Origin: Lacrimispora algidixylanolytica
Lineage (GTDB): Bacteria > Bacillota > Clostridia > Lachnospirales > Lachnospiraceae
Assembly: GCF_003609635.1 (NCBI RefSeq)
Contig: NZ_MCIA01000014.1
Coordinates: 62,001-126,000, forward strand
Direction: 5' to 3'
DNA: 64,000 bases
Shown: positions 41,901 through 46,150 of the stretch, one piece after another
Numbering within the stretch: position 1 is the first letter of the stretch
Layout: each line of letters starts with the position of its first letter
Made by a program: the position numbers and the translations under genes
Notes under the pieces: model-generated
Database searches by the model: none
What the model was told of the DNA's origin: nothing
Seen by the model: only the letters and a program-made list of their open reading frames with translations

Positions 41901-44008
41901 TCGGGGTGGCTGCCATGAAGGGCATAACCTGGAGCCGGTGTGGTTTCCTTGGCCGAGTACTCATAATCTAAGGAAATGAAGTCCTTATAAAACTGATCCC
42001 GGTCCTGTTCTAATGCTTCCTTTTGTGGTGCGCCGCTTGTATCAATGGCATGAAAGAAACCGCCTTTTTCTACCAGGCGCTCACACTCCTGCACTCCTGC
42101 CAGCCACTCGTCCCATTTGGTATCATGAAGGGCCTGGTTCCGTTGTTCCACGGCTTCAATCTCATCGGCATTGGTCTGTTCATCTGTCTCTTCGTCATAC
42201 TCTGGTTCTGGTACTTCTTCGTACTCAATGACCGGAGCTGGATGGCCAGAACAATACCCTTTTTCATAGGTATAATTTTTATTATCAGAGTGGGCTTTTT
42301 TATTCACTATCTTTCCTTGGGAATCCACGTAGTGAAGTTCTCCGTTTTCACCTGTAATATGCTTATCTGCTGGACAAGGATCTTTTTCCGGATCACTCCA
42401 TCGCTCAAACTGAGAGCCGGATGAATTCCCCTGGTTATAACGGTTTGAATCTGAATCATTTAATCCGGTATCTCCGCTGTAATTGTTAGAGATCCGCTCT
42501 TCATCCCCTCCCGCATCCTCTTCCCAGGAAGCCCCAGATAAAGAGCCGAGGTTGGAAGAATAGCTCCCCGAATCATCAAGGTCCAGGTCTGTATCATCAA
42601 GCTGAGAATCATCAAATTTCTCTAAGATATCAAACTGGGAACCAGCCATAGGCTTTCCGGTTTCTGAATCAAAGGTAGACAGGGACACGTTATAACTGGC
42701 TCCGAACCCTTCCGTATGTTTGTATCGTTTTACTTGTCCGCCTTTACCTGATCCAATACGAACGTGAACCTCTAAATCTTTGTCAAGCTTGGCTGCAAAG
42801 TAAGTTTGAGAACGATCAAAAACGTACTTATTATCACCTGGGATTTGAGTATAAAATTTAAAGGTTGCAAGCTGGGCTGATCCAAGGTCTTTGGCTAACT
42901 CTGCCCCCACCTGCGTAGGGTTAGCCCAGTAAAGGATACCAATCCCTTTCCCATCTTCTGGAACCTCACCTGACGGTGAAGTAAACACAAGACCAGCATC
43001 TGTAGGACCGCTGTATGTCCAATCACCATACAGATCCTTGGCTGAAAAACCTTGATAAAAAGCTTTTATCGCTTCATTGGGATAAGGAATTGTAATGGTA
43101 TATGCATCTGTAGAATGATCCATCTTGGCAAAGTAGACCGTTTCTTCTGAATCAGTTTTAAAATATTGTGTAAGATTGGCTGCATCCCATATATTTCCAA
43201 ACATCCATTCTGCCCAGTTATTACAGCCTTTAGCTTTATAACTTTCCGGTATCTGAGTACTGGATAACTGCCGATATACAGATCTATCCCCTACGGCATT
43301 GGGATTCATCTGTTGAATGACTGATTTATAATTTGCATCATCACGAAATAAGTCCAGGTCAGTCTTAAAATCGCCAGTAAACTTACAATAATCTGCAGCC
43401 ATCCAGTTAACAATGGATGCAACAATATATTTTGCTGTCCCTGCATTGGCATCATTACAGGCTTCAATGCTATCATTTCTTCCCATATGAGTCGCATAAA
43501 CAATCATAAGAAAGTTAAAATTCTTAAGAACCGGATTGTTTGCATTATCTCCTTTGGGAAATGCCTGGGGTGGATCTTCTGGTGCCCATACTTTCTCTAA
43601 AAAAGCTTGGCTACCAAGGTGAATCATTTCATTTTCTGTATGACCTTCTACGCAGTAGATAAAGGTTTTATCAAACTCCTTATAAGTTCCGTTGCTGTGC
43701 TGTTTATTTTCAACAAGATATTGCTTCGCCCCCGCCGGAAAATTTCCATCTTTTACTGGTGCCCCTAAGTGAAACACCTTATTTTCATACATTAATCCTG
43801 TAGGCTGATAACCATTGATACTTATATCATCACCATATCTGGATGAATCCCAAGAAGGTAAGGACACTGCTTCAATCACCTGTGCATAGTCTGCAAAGGA
43901 AACCATGTTTCCAGGTATGTATGGTAAGAAGGACATCGTGGTTATAATTAAAGCCATAAATCCGGCTGTTTTTCTCTTAATATCAATCTTTTGTAACAGT
44001 TTTTTCAT
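29933..44008 (-). CDS. Giant SpaA/Cna-B-repeat surface adhesin, 4691 aa
   Basis: One uninterrupted 14-kb reading frame. A signal peptide (about 1-40, ending near VSFADYAQ) leads to a unique N-terminal domain (to about 480) and a Ser/Asp-rich stretch. An acidic Glu/Thr-rich segment (about 783-870, repeats of ETET/TEAE) follows. Then come long beta-rich modules and at least a dozen prealbumin-like SpaA/Cna-B modules: RLRVEKLDPETGENIL (about 2263), ALEINKKASDTTEG (about 3509), a DUF11-like module (about 3839), and five in tandem near the C-terminus (LNFLKVDRDTG, VYIQKIDEETGEIL, VYIKKIAD, VVLSKKS, VNIRKVDSKGKLL; about 4129-4600). Such modules often carry internal Lys-Asn isopeptide bonds. The C-terminus is a sorting signal: EKTGDDSS, a hydrophobic span, and KKGKQKRRKK; no LPXTG. 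Of two ATGs, 44008 is chosen because AGAGGA lies eight bases before it. Confidence 0.88.
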   Translation of the reverse strand: MKKLLQKIDIKRKTAGFMALIITTMSFLPYIPGNMVSFADYAQVIEAVSLPSWDSSRYGDDISINGYQPTGLMYENKVFHLGAPVKDGNFPAGAKQYLVENKQHSNGTYKEFDKTFIYCVEGHTENEMIHLGSQAFLEKVWAPEDPPQAFPKGDNANNPVLKNFNFLMIVYATHMGRNDSIEACNDANAGTAKYIVASIVNWMAADYCKFTGDFKTDLDLFRDDANYKSVIQQMNPNAVGDRSVYRQLSSTQIPESYKAKGCNNWAEWMFGNIWDAANLTQYFKTDSEETVYFAKMDHSTDAYTITIPYPNEAIKAFYQGFSAKDLYGDWTYSGPTDAGLVFTSPSGEVPEDGKGIGILYWANPTQVGAELAKDLGSAQLATFKFYTQIPGDNKYVFDRSQTYFAAKLDKDLEVHVRIGSGKGGQVKRYKHTEGFGASYNVSLSTFDSETGKPMAGSQFDILEKFDDSQLDDTDLDLDDSGSYSSNLGSLSGASWEEDAGGDEERISNNYSGDTGLNDSDSNRYNQGNSSGSQFERWSDPEKDPCPADKHITGENGELHYVDSQGKIVNKKAHSDNKNYTYEKGYCSGHPAPVIEYEEVPEPEYDEETDEQTNADEIEAVEQRNQALHDTKWDEWLAGVQECERLVEKGGFFHAIDTSGAPQKEALEQDRDQFYKDFISLDYEYSAKETTPAPGYALHGSHPDDIPVEWRTVSSSEYKNYSSSGFRSGSMEEGSDLESESNSFDTSFIQQNDFTSRQDLLMGFGAVEQVDLVDEKEFIVSHHEEETEIDTEVETSSDNETMEQTEAETQLETETESQTETEAEETKEAISESTEATTEAETEIRAEAETKADVPEETTVQWVEETQESQVETLAETIPETLPVELPQPVKKKKATLSQADAINGGISFTGFFEYIKANITSSLRMVVDKTNSLFKLTGKKKGSGGSSSLSSLPESTETSRISPPDSSIVDWTFIVYDQRVEGDIHINKKDMDLKNGETGNYNAYGDTQGDGSMEGAVYGLFAATDISHPDGHSGVVFQKDNLVSVATTDRNGDASFLTITQTPGYTFNYQTGVIEKSQGGFADHAPTNLYTSMGKAINKEADMERFEGHTSRGSNISMTDSRNETSSGYQKLSSNQGRDGTGEGSHFYPIENNEALNGNAWIGRPLLVGADGTQYYIKELARSEGYELSVYGKDASLTNREAFEAGGNPSAVGTVTAGSLEVDRLKKSNSFTIKSSGTTNGYQIYAQGIPAGASFYETRSQIVEDPKGSHTEYVSREETALAEEAGAKVIINGQSVAAKAGDTISLPNGESVVVSQVSDPEYDYTAVRPDNALRYTIPTFEDKKNTEDLMDDANAALKKASFKEPDEGAPWMLVPVEGETFEEQAKSLYEGMEEAGLSVFNCLRIQEITDGNAVIRYSYRVGTSISSGIYDEARKIVFVKQPIIYKIKGAEISGYVYLSYTVDQLEDYKENSNGFLTFAKVKAGELSKKQAIFPEDLNTITLQKSPERTYWTYNQGEPIRNNDGSIKKVMVEGEIQVAPGYELKDVDTPVTAIYDGTGYTIEASGSDETETKEYRIKYNTELVEGTYITSEEYAAYYVNISVTSKMASAGSYIESVTLRYDRTRIDSDGGTRQAPVSLQGRAIMQKVKITKDISVQADGTYEDNTYANAGGTDKYTKEGGGTENNAAYKKNFRFKAYLKSNLERLYWTEDGSILWQDRNGNTVDIKSYRDSFPEIAQKLYTNVDHETDPLKKDSNKAAIANPELFSYTNNYINADQNPGYTAILEKGLQKVKDEAGNDREISGYNYEKFFEGIKVANEDKWDRTDNGSTSFKPFAWIKQLLFGTEGGEKEYPAIHNNLNMRNNINTSGDAESNSQRSDHVRQFAITWYLDDEVAKLVKKNPAGETEGAPGSEKYPDEIYDKALSEAIKKAENYLKPFFSYDLDEIYSIHWDSEVEGGKDKDTTTLSADQEDGEAKYCYGVSEYLPYGTYVAVEQQPFNKELGDLFNKHYKTDVPKEIELPAVYEGGKSGSDKTPEELANYYRYSVADTASQLSSKYHIRFNEEWPGENGEDKRKYVIRSHSRLGDYEIYPYGLDLQAISGSAPGDPSGKGHFTITQEKNDPGKDYYNTMIHPKEAGGSPSSHYLADDGNTGKTTPNGSTYETNGVEKIYRYGSISEDKQIYDQVAFPSNGGVAYRDHVTAMEGMQTAYDGKYASMLVPWSVTEPANEQTDTNQNQNGASSYKGYGYRKFTNTFYKSRLRVEKLDPETGENILHDGAIFALYAASREDGETMDGLVKFYETDTKIKGSKEFLEAMGAEKISKVDNLQGEADQVLWTGIVPAGTPICEEAKQVILSDQEGRRTGQFVAFTTIRDGLQAKEEDNTRTGNQDQNTGYLVTPEPLGAGTYVLCEVKPPAGYVRTKPVAIEIYSDQTTYYLAGNRNERVAAAIYENKDLKEDTARVYVGNTPIRLEVSKIKDSAQTVTYQTETRVEGTELELKQRYGTENLEFGYKNGTYLGYGWFKGTLEALLARKEAGEDVEPVYFNGVFAGYGLVSRPLDTADDKNRYAAGAKMALYDAIEIKENGDSGDYGYDGVEVMRDRNNNVQSMRVKKGYAGDTVEFINKQDQEGSLSGGTGEGTWTYQTIDREDTDILFYSLADLTVTETRPNGAVYGYDRNSNKVSVKNRESIFVLKAGKPVFELTEGDLSKVLYTKADKRLTLPSGTMLYHIDEEGNRDAFVNPTTGMAFTRSIGADSAKEGDKLLVWPIKLSKNKTGAIIAREKIKTFRIATVNADTDQEYTTGTYQGKTFQKSMNPVLNGHGLPEYYQKSNETYKKGDPIYDIDGDYVRYKYDDHLDAFNKVAYRINNKSERDSIGAEENITDDPKLYHRQGEAWVMENTWFTGEKYPNNPFQSDMTVGQADMLKRVIPGKYIMEELKAPSGYQKGLPQGITVKESKEVQTASLEDSKIKVEITKTDAASQYRIPVIPDGAGDAVSDYHQGTDPQGNLVPVEAGHAVVTEPKGAYSYKQITGAHLLLYKAKRVFTTDSNAYPKGYYLVKAEDKPAEWTTENTADNAPVRIVADWISDGKAKYLEGIPAGDYILEESEAAGGYVRTSKEVTVKPAGDVQTIDLTNDHTKLEIYKYYIDSKGDKSLLPNDHPAGLALYEAKTDQDGTILMEGGKPQYDPTKKVGDWTTDNLSDYTDLTQKSTKFADRIKGFLGFTDNKSSFLTDFEASYREKGEGLTYLTWYTRNGKRSAERASSILTGKGENTTQTWTTDNGATIRITSYRNVTNGALDSDGKLPLIFEYQFNYKEHNAIKSYDTLEGMHRFDYLPLNAEKDGKKIGAYVLVEEKVPDGFEPADPKAITLTETGAVQRFSLQNVEKFINVLKVVTDGTNQYAAEGAELALYIASEDGSLLKDQVHLIETWFSGSDGRYTKEDQFNNKIIEGFQVGDLKPHQISKIAYGTYYIVEITPPAYMQKADPLKIEVETEKNPVYKITNIPTVGALEINKKASDTTEGLENARFKVTNTNTGAFWHMATDKEGSAVLKDLPVGIVLANGTIKPYTYTIEEVSPPDLYQIKGGIRTFQFDKTQSEKIVIDTQSVINDPTNIIIKKTNFNTGLALEGAEIAVYKATVVDGTYQKVGEPIEMTISGQNGFTLSKKLSAGQVYILEETKAPTGYTTSNPIIFTMNKSGTGIQNISNDFNVIKLAQSNGSIQALTITGRVPVKVYTALKDLDSGTELPSIIGTSGNQTLSEKNGIEDGHLYEITEYTKYSDGRTLKTNKETKRIYLNESRNYNLPTRTYLQTKQELTDFNGNILSSWIINENNYDHTIYNPLIKEIPIAQVTSDIGANHSAVKNGNVIRYSISYENSYNQPTDISIKAVLGDNLEYLRSSKHGSELNNIITWNISEVPPHEKGTVDLVVVVDGEEGKQATVHFNTTAKEIKNQTTLTNVIAPPGSITLVNKLTGMGKNQADEFTYHIKLIDPSQVLLSGYQAYSGSVKGRIKGEGSITLKGNEYLTLPGLPYGTQYEITQEPASGYDIVPDINGQPQNNIIKGQVTKDLQSAVFKNNRDDNTIRDILKTGENYSLKETTVYSDGSRITSGIYRFAINNLGMIDNLDVEDRPVNLNFLKVDRDTGGLITGGHYSLIDAINDSVIYEFTRKELKAISIPFHLINPGNQYIVREDISPEGYAYENDIIFTADTTGISETIIMEDKKTEVYIQKIDEETGEILPGGCFSIREKGTGNLIKSFTSEGKPYLLKGVLIAGKTYQLIEDEPPAGYSYSQSKEFTVPKKAENLVVTMKDKQTKVYIKKIADKLIESTPSEAEILLPGNVLQILNEDKSPTKAIKDSSGLKKGEDLIFSTTKDIKEIKGQLMPGKRYLLHEVSPAKGYSFGEDVSFLVSLDGSPDEVIMTNYETHVVLSKKSVSDNQELPGNLMSVRDKNGIIVEKWISTEAPHHIIGKLAAGEPYYFCEEKPQKGYSYAKPVLFTVERNNEVTMAEMSNDTTKVNIRKVDSKGKLLEGAILRIINKKGEIIVPDFTSGSEEFKIEGLLEAGETYILKEIKPPDGYQFSETVEIIVPKEVKIIDVYMTDLKNPGTDDGHPVPVPPTQPQTVPPDETVKVGKITASYHKSPFNPSWLDMIYGKTGKRRGEKTGDDSSLAFWTIGMLISLTGAAITLKKGKQKRRKK

Positions 44009-44032
44009 TCTTTTCATCCTCTAATTTGCAAT

Positions 44033-44072
44033 AAAAAAAGACTACCGATTATGAATTAACCGATAGTCTTTT
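44033..44072 (-). terminator. Terminator between the 237-aa gene and the giant adhesin gene (possible attenuator)
   Basis: Minus strand: AAAAGACTATCG (44072-44061) pairs with CGGTAGTCTTTT (44047-44036), followed by T's. It lies only about 25 bases before the giant gene's ATG. A promoter-like TTGTAA (44076-44071), 17 bases, CATAAT (44053-44048) overlaps the hairpin and could restart transcription. Confidence 0.75.
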
Positions 44073-44091
44073 ACAAAATCTTTTATTCAAT

Positions 44092-44805
44092 TTAAAAAAA
44101 TGGATTTGGAGTTTGCTCCCTTTGCGCTCTTGTTACTGGATCGTAAATCAAATGTCCTATAGGGTAATTATTGTAATTCGCTATAATTTCCCTTGGATTA
44201 ATTGTCTTTACCTTTCCATCTATCATTAATTGTCCAAACTCATTGACCATGTAGCCATCTGGTGTAATAGTATTGGTGTAAAGATAACCATATTCATTAA
44301 AACAGTAAGCATACTTTAAACCGTCTTTCTTTCCGTCTGGAGCCACCATTAACCAAGCCCAATTACATTTATATCTTGACGTTTTGCTATCCCCATACCA
44401 ATTATTGCTTATTCCATTTGTATTCGTTGACTTTGATGAATCTTGACGCCAAGTATCCTTTTCATATGGTTGAGAAAGGATATAGTTAGTTTCTACATCT
44501 TTTGTCCCAAATGAAGGAACAAAACCATCTGCATAAATGAAAGCACCATTACCATCTGTCCTTGAACCACCTGCGAATGTGGCATTCTTCATAAAGTTTC
44601 CTTGTAAATCTTTTACATAATAAGTATAAGTATCTTTCTTTATAGCATTTCCTGAATAAAAGCTAAAGTCCTTATTTTCCAACTCATTTGTCGTATATCC
44701 TGCTGGAAGCTTATCTGCTGTCCATATAATTTCCGCAAAAGCCGGTGTTGCCATGGTCACGGTAAGTAACGTTGATAATATTGCCCCTAATAGTCTCTTT
44801 TTCAT
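44092..44805 (-). CDS. Secreted 237-aa protein with TPDGY wall-binding tail
   Basis: A signal peptide (1-25, TVTMATPAFAE) leads to a beta-rich domain with many Tyr/Trp/Asn residues, then a single wall-binding-like unit: YAYCFNEYGYLYTNTITPDG followed by YMVNEFGQLM. About 35 residues lie past that motif. GGGAGG eight bases before the ATG at 44805 decides the start over a TTG six bases earlier. It ends at a terminator just upstream of the giant adhesin. The motif matches the tails of the 1395-, 2121- and 763-aa proteins, so it belongs with this surface set; its function is unknown. Confidence 0.72.
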   Translation of the reverse strand: MKKRLLGAILSTLLTVTMATPAFAEIIWTADKLPAGYTTNELENKDFSFYSGNAIKKDTYTYYVKDLQGNFMKNATFAGGSRTDGNGAFIYADGFVPSFGTKDVETNYILSQPYEKDTWRQDSSKSTNTNGISNNWYGDSKTSRYKCNWAWLMVAPDGKKDGLKYAYCFNEYGYLYTNTITPDGYMVNEFGQLMIDGKVKTINPREIIANYNNYPIGHLIYDPVTRAQREQTPNPFF

Positions 44806-44836
44806 ATTCAAGTCCTCCCTTAATTCTATATGATAT

Positions 44837-44865
44837 TTGACATTTTTTTATATTCGTGTTATTCT
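44837..44865 (+). promoter_or_regulatory. Promoter of the candidate antitoxin RNA (locus 1)
   Basis: TTGACA (44837-44842), 17 bases, TATTCT (44860-44865) on the plus strand, facing the small toxin gene. Transcription would begin near 44872. Confidence 0.65.
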
Positions 44866-44871
44866 AAAGAT

Positions 44872-44968
44872 ACAAAAGGGTAGCCATCTCCACAGAGTGG
44901 CTTCCAATTTATTTGTTTGATTTAAAAATAATCACCCAAAGCTTGGTTGGCGGGGTGGTTATTTTTTT
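44872..44968 (+). ncRNA. Candidate antisense antitoxin RNA (locus 1)
   Basis: Predicted RNA of about 97 bases, from the plus-strand promoter to a hairpin with arms 44924-44937 and 44953-44966 (GGGTGGTTATTTTT) plus a T-run. It carries one more hairpin near its 5' end (AGCCATCTC...). Its 3' part covers the stop codon and tail of the 33-codon toxin gene on the other strand, as in txpA/RatA of B. subtilis. The prediction rests only on promoter and terminator signals. Confidence 0.55.
44924..44968. terminator. Bidirectional terminator shared by toxin mRNA and antisense RNA (locus 1)
   Basis: A nine-base-pair core, TAATCACCC with GGGTGGTTA, flanked by A5 on the left and T7 on the right, so each strand ends in a U-run. 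It sits exactly where the convergent toxin and antisense transcripts overlap. Confidence 0.8.
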
Positions 44969-45060
44969 GTATCTTTATTTTTGTTATTCACGTATGTAAG
45001 GATCGTAATGACCAATGCCGTAACATTTATAATAATCATAAATTCTTCATATGTGCTAAT
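44959..45060 (-). CDS. Holin-like small hydrophobic toxin (type I TA candidate, locus 1)
   Basis: A 33-residue peptide: STYEEFMIIINV, a hydrophobic span through TALVITILTYV, and a basic tail NNKNKDTKK. This is the layout of the putative holin-like toxin family (Hol_Tox; short STYE-type N-terminus, one span, Lys-rich end). AGGAGG ends eight bases before codon 1, but that codon reads ATT; no ATG/GTG/TTG lies at the right spacing. The GTG further up overlaps the ribosome site, and an internal ATG begins only at residue 8. So it either uses a rare ATT start or is a damaged copy. A good promoter lies upstream and the ribosome site is inside a hairpin. It would act at the membrane. Confidence 0.6.
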   Translation of the reverse strand: MSTYEEFMIIINVTALVITILTYVNNKNKDTKK

Positions 45061-45065
45061 AACAA

Positions 45066-45085
45066 CCACCTCCTCTCGGAGATGG
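45066..45085 (-). promoter_or_regulatory. Hairpin hiding the toxin ribosome-binding site (locus 1)
   Basis: Minus strand: CCATCTCC, GAGA (a GNRA tetraloop), GGAGGTGG; eight consecutive pairs. The right arm is the Shine-Dalgarno sequence of the toxin, so ribosomes could load only if the hairpin opens. Confidence 0.75.
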
Positions 45086-45117
45086 AAACCACCCGGCAGA
45101 TTGACTACCTATTTAAT

Positions 45118-45145
45118 ATTATACCATATTTTGGAAGTTTTTCAA
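45118..45145 (-). promoter_or_regulatory. Promoter of the holin-like toxin (locus 1)
   Basis: TTGAAA (45145-45140), 16 bases, TATAAT (45123-45118) on the minus strand. The transcript would start near 45111 and end at the shared terminator, about 190 bases long. Confidence 0.65.
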
Positions 45146-45268
45146 ACTATATTACTAATTCAAAGAGGGTTTTGATACTTTTATCGGTTAAACATATTCG
45201 ATTATCAAAGTTCGTAGTTATCTATGAAAACATTAGTATTTCAATTTCACGCTATAACTGTCTCTGTA

Positions 45269-45454
45269 CTAATGTTTAATTTCCTTTTTATATCTTTTCA
45301 CATTACTTTCTTGTACGTCTACATACTCTCCAGTACTTAGTAAAACACATATAAGATTATTGTCTCTTCATATCACGATTCCGTATATCTTTTTACCATT
45401 TAAAGTAACTTCCACAGGTATCTTCTTACTTTTTTGTTTAATAGAAATCTTCAT
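45269..45454 (-). pseudogene. Small gene (61 codons) interrupted by an in-frame TGA
   Basis: It starts MKISIKQKSKKIPVEVTLNG with AGAGGA eight to nine bases upstream. It reads 28 codons to a TGA at 45368-45370, then continues in the same frame with RDNNLICVLLSTGEYVDV and ends at TAG after about 32 more codons. The residues on both sides look like one small basic/beta protein. A single G-to-A change (TGG to TGA) would explain the stop. It lies 12 bases after ssb, so it was probably co-transcribed with it. I do not recognise the family. Confidence 0.6.
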
Positions 45455-45466
45455 TTTTTTTTCCTC

Positions 45467-45894
45467 TTAATTGAATGGAAGTCCTGGATCGTCTACGCCT
45501 TCAGGAATATTCATAAACCCACCTCCCACACTTAATGGTTCTGGTCTGGAATTATCAGTAGTTGAATGTTTATTGTCAGCAAATTCTTGATCTTCTATAA
45601 CAATATCTGTTGTATAAACTTTTATGCCATCTTTATTCGTATAACTTCCAGTCTGGATACGTCCTGAAATCAATACTCTCATTCCCTGACGGAAATACTT
45701 ATCCGCAAACTCCCTGCTTTGTCAAATGCAACGCAGTTAATAAAATCAGCCATCTGTTCATTACTATCCTGGTTTTTACGCCACCTTCGATCAATAGCTA
45801 GAATATATCTTGCAATCGCCATGGACCTTTCTCCCTGAGAATATCGAACTTCAGGATCACGAGTCAGCCTACCCATTAAAATTACCTTGTTCAT
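45467..45894 (-). pseudogene. ssb: Single-stranded DNA-binding protein gene with a single-base frameshift
   Basis: The first frame gives MNKVILMGRLTRDPEVRYS through VAFDKAG and then goes out of phase. The second frame resumes as EFADKYFRQGMRVLISGRIQ and ends in the canonical acidic SSB tail, DDPGLPF plus N. The span is 428 bases, one short of 143 codons. The loss maps to the GGG at about 45712-45714, where GGGG would restore the frame. The whole OB-fold and the partner-binding tail are otherwise intact. SSB coats single-stranded DNA in replication and repair; a second ssb like this is common on phages and integrative elements. GGAGG lies before the ATG. Confidence 0.85.
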
Positions 45895-45909
45895 TTTCCC
45901 TCCGTTTCT

Positions 45910-45931
45910 CCTCTGCCCACCAGGGCAGAGG
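45910..45931. other. Strong hairpin in the ssb leader
   Basis: A perfect nine-base palindromic stem CCTCTGCCC / GGGCAGAGG with a four-base loop, about 10 bases upstream of the ssb ribosome site. No T-run, so not a normal terminator; it could protect or process the mRNA. Confidence 0.7.
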
Positions 45932-45940
45932 ATGTGTCTT

Positions 45941-46150
45941 TTATTCCACTAGAAACTTCATCTTTTCCATTACTCTCATTAGCCATATAATATCTAAGGC
46001 TACAATGAGTAGAGCAATGCCTTCACTTAACGTCATGTACAGCCATCTTATTTCCTCATTACAAAAAAGAAAAATAAGAAGTAACAATATCAGACAGGTA
46101 ATTATAGTGATTTGAATTATTGTTATTGCTATGACACATTTTTTCATCAT
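45941..46150 (-). CDS. Small two-span membrane protein, 69 aa
   Basis: 69 residues starting MMKKCVIAITIIQ. Two hydrophobic spans (about 5-28 and 42-60) are joined by a short loop CNEEIRWLYMTL; the end is MRVMEKMKFLVE. The start codon overlaps the stop of the 1395-aa gene (ATGATGA), so it is probably translated by coupling. No family is recognised. Its size, position and two-span layout match the small membrane genes at 57.2-57.9 kb in the same island. Confidence 0.6.
   Translation of the reverse strand: MMKKCVIAITIIQITIITCLILLLLIFLFCNEEIRWLYMTLSEGIALLIVALDIIWLMRVMEKMKFLVE

Noticed and set aside
43300-43720. Internal thioester domain at the N-terminus of the giant adhesin
   Set aside because: A Cys occurs in FIYCVEG as in thioester adhesins, but the partner Gln of the TQ motif is not seen in the expected helix (TAKYIVASIVNWM).
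45368-45370. Selenocysteine codon in the small gene after ssb
   Set aside because: No selenocysteine insertion hairpin is evident just downstream and the residues around do not match a redox site; a TGG-to-TGA mutation is simpler.
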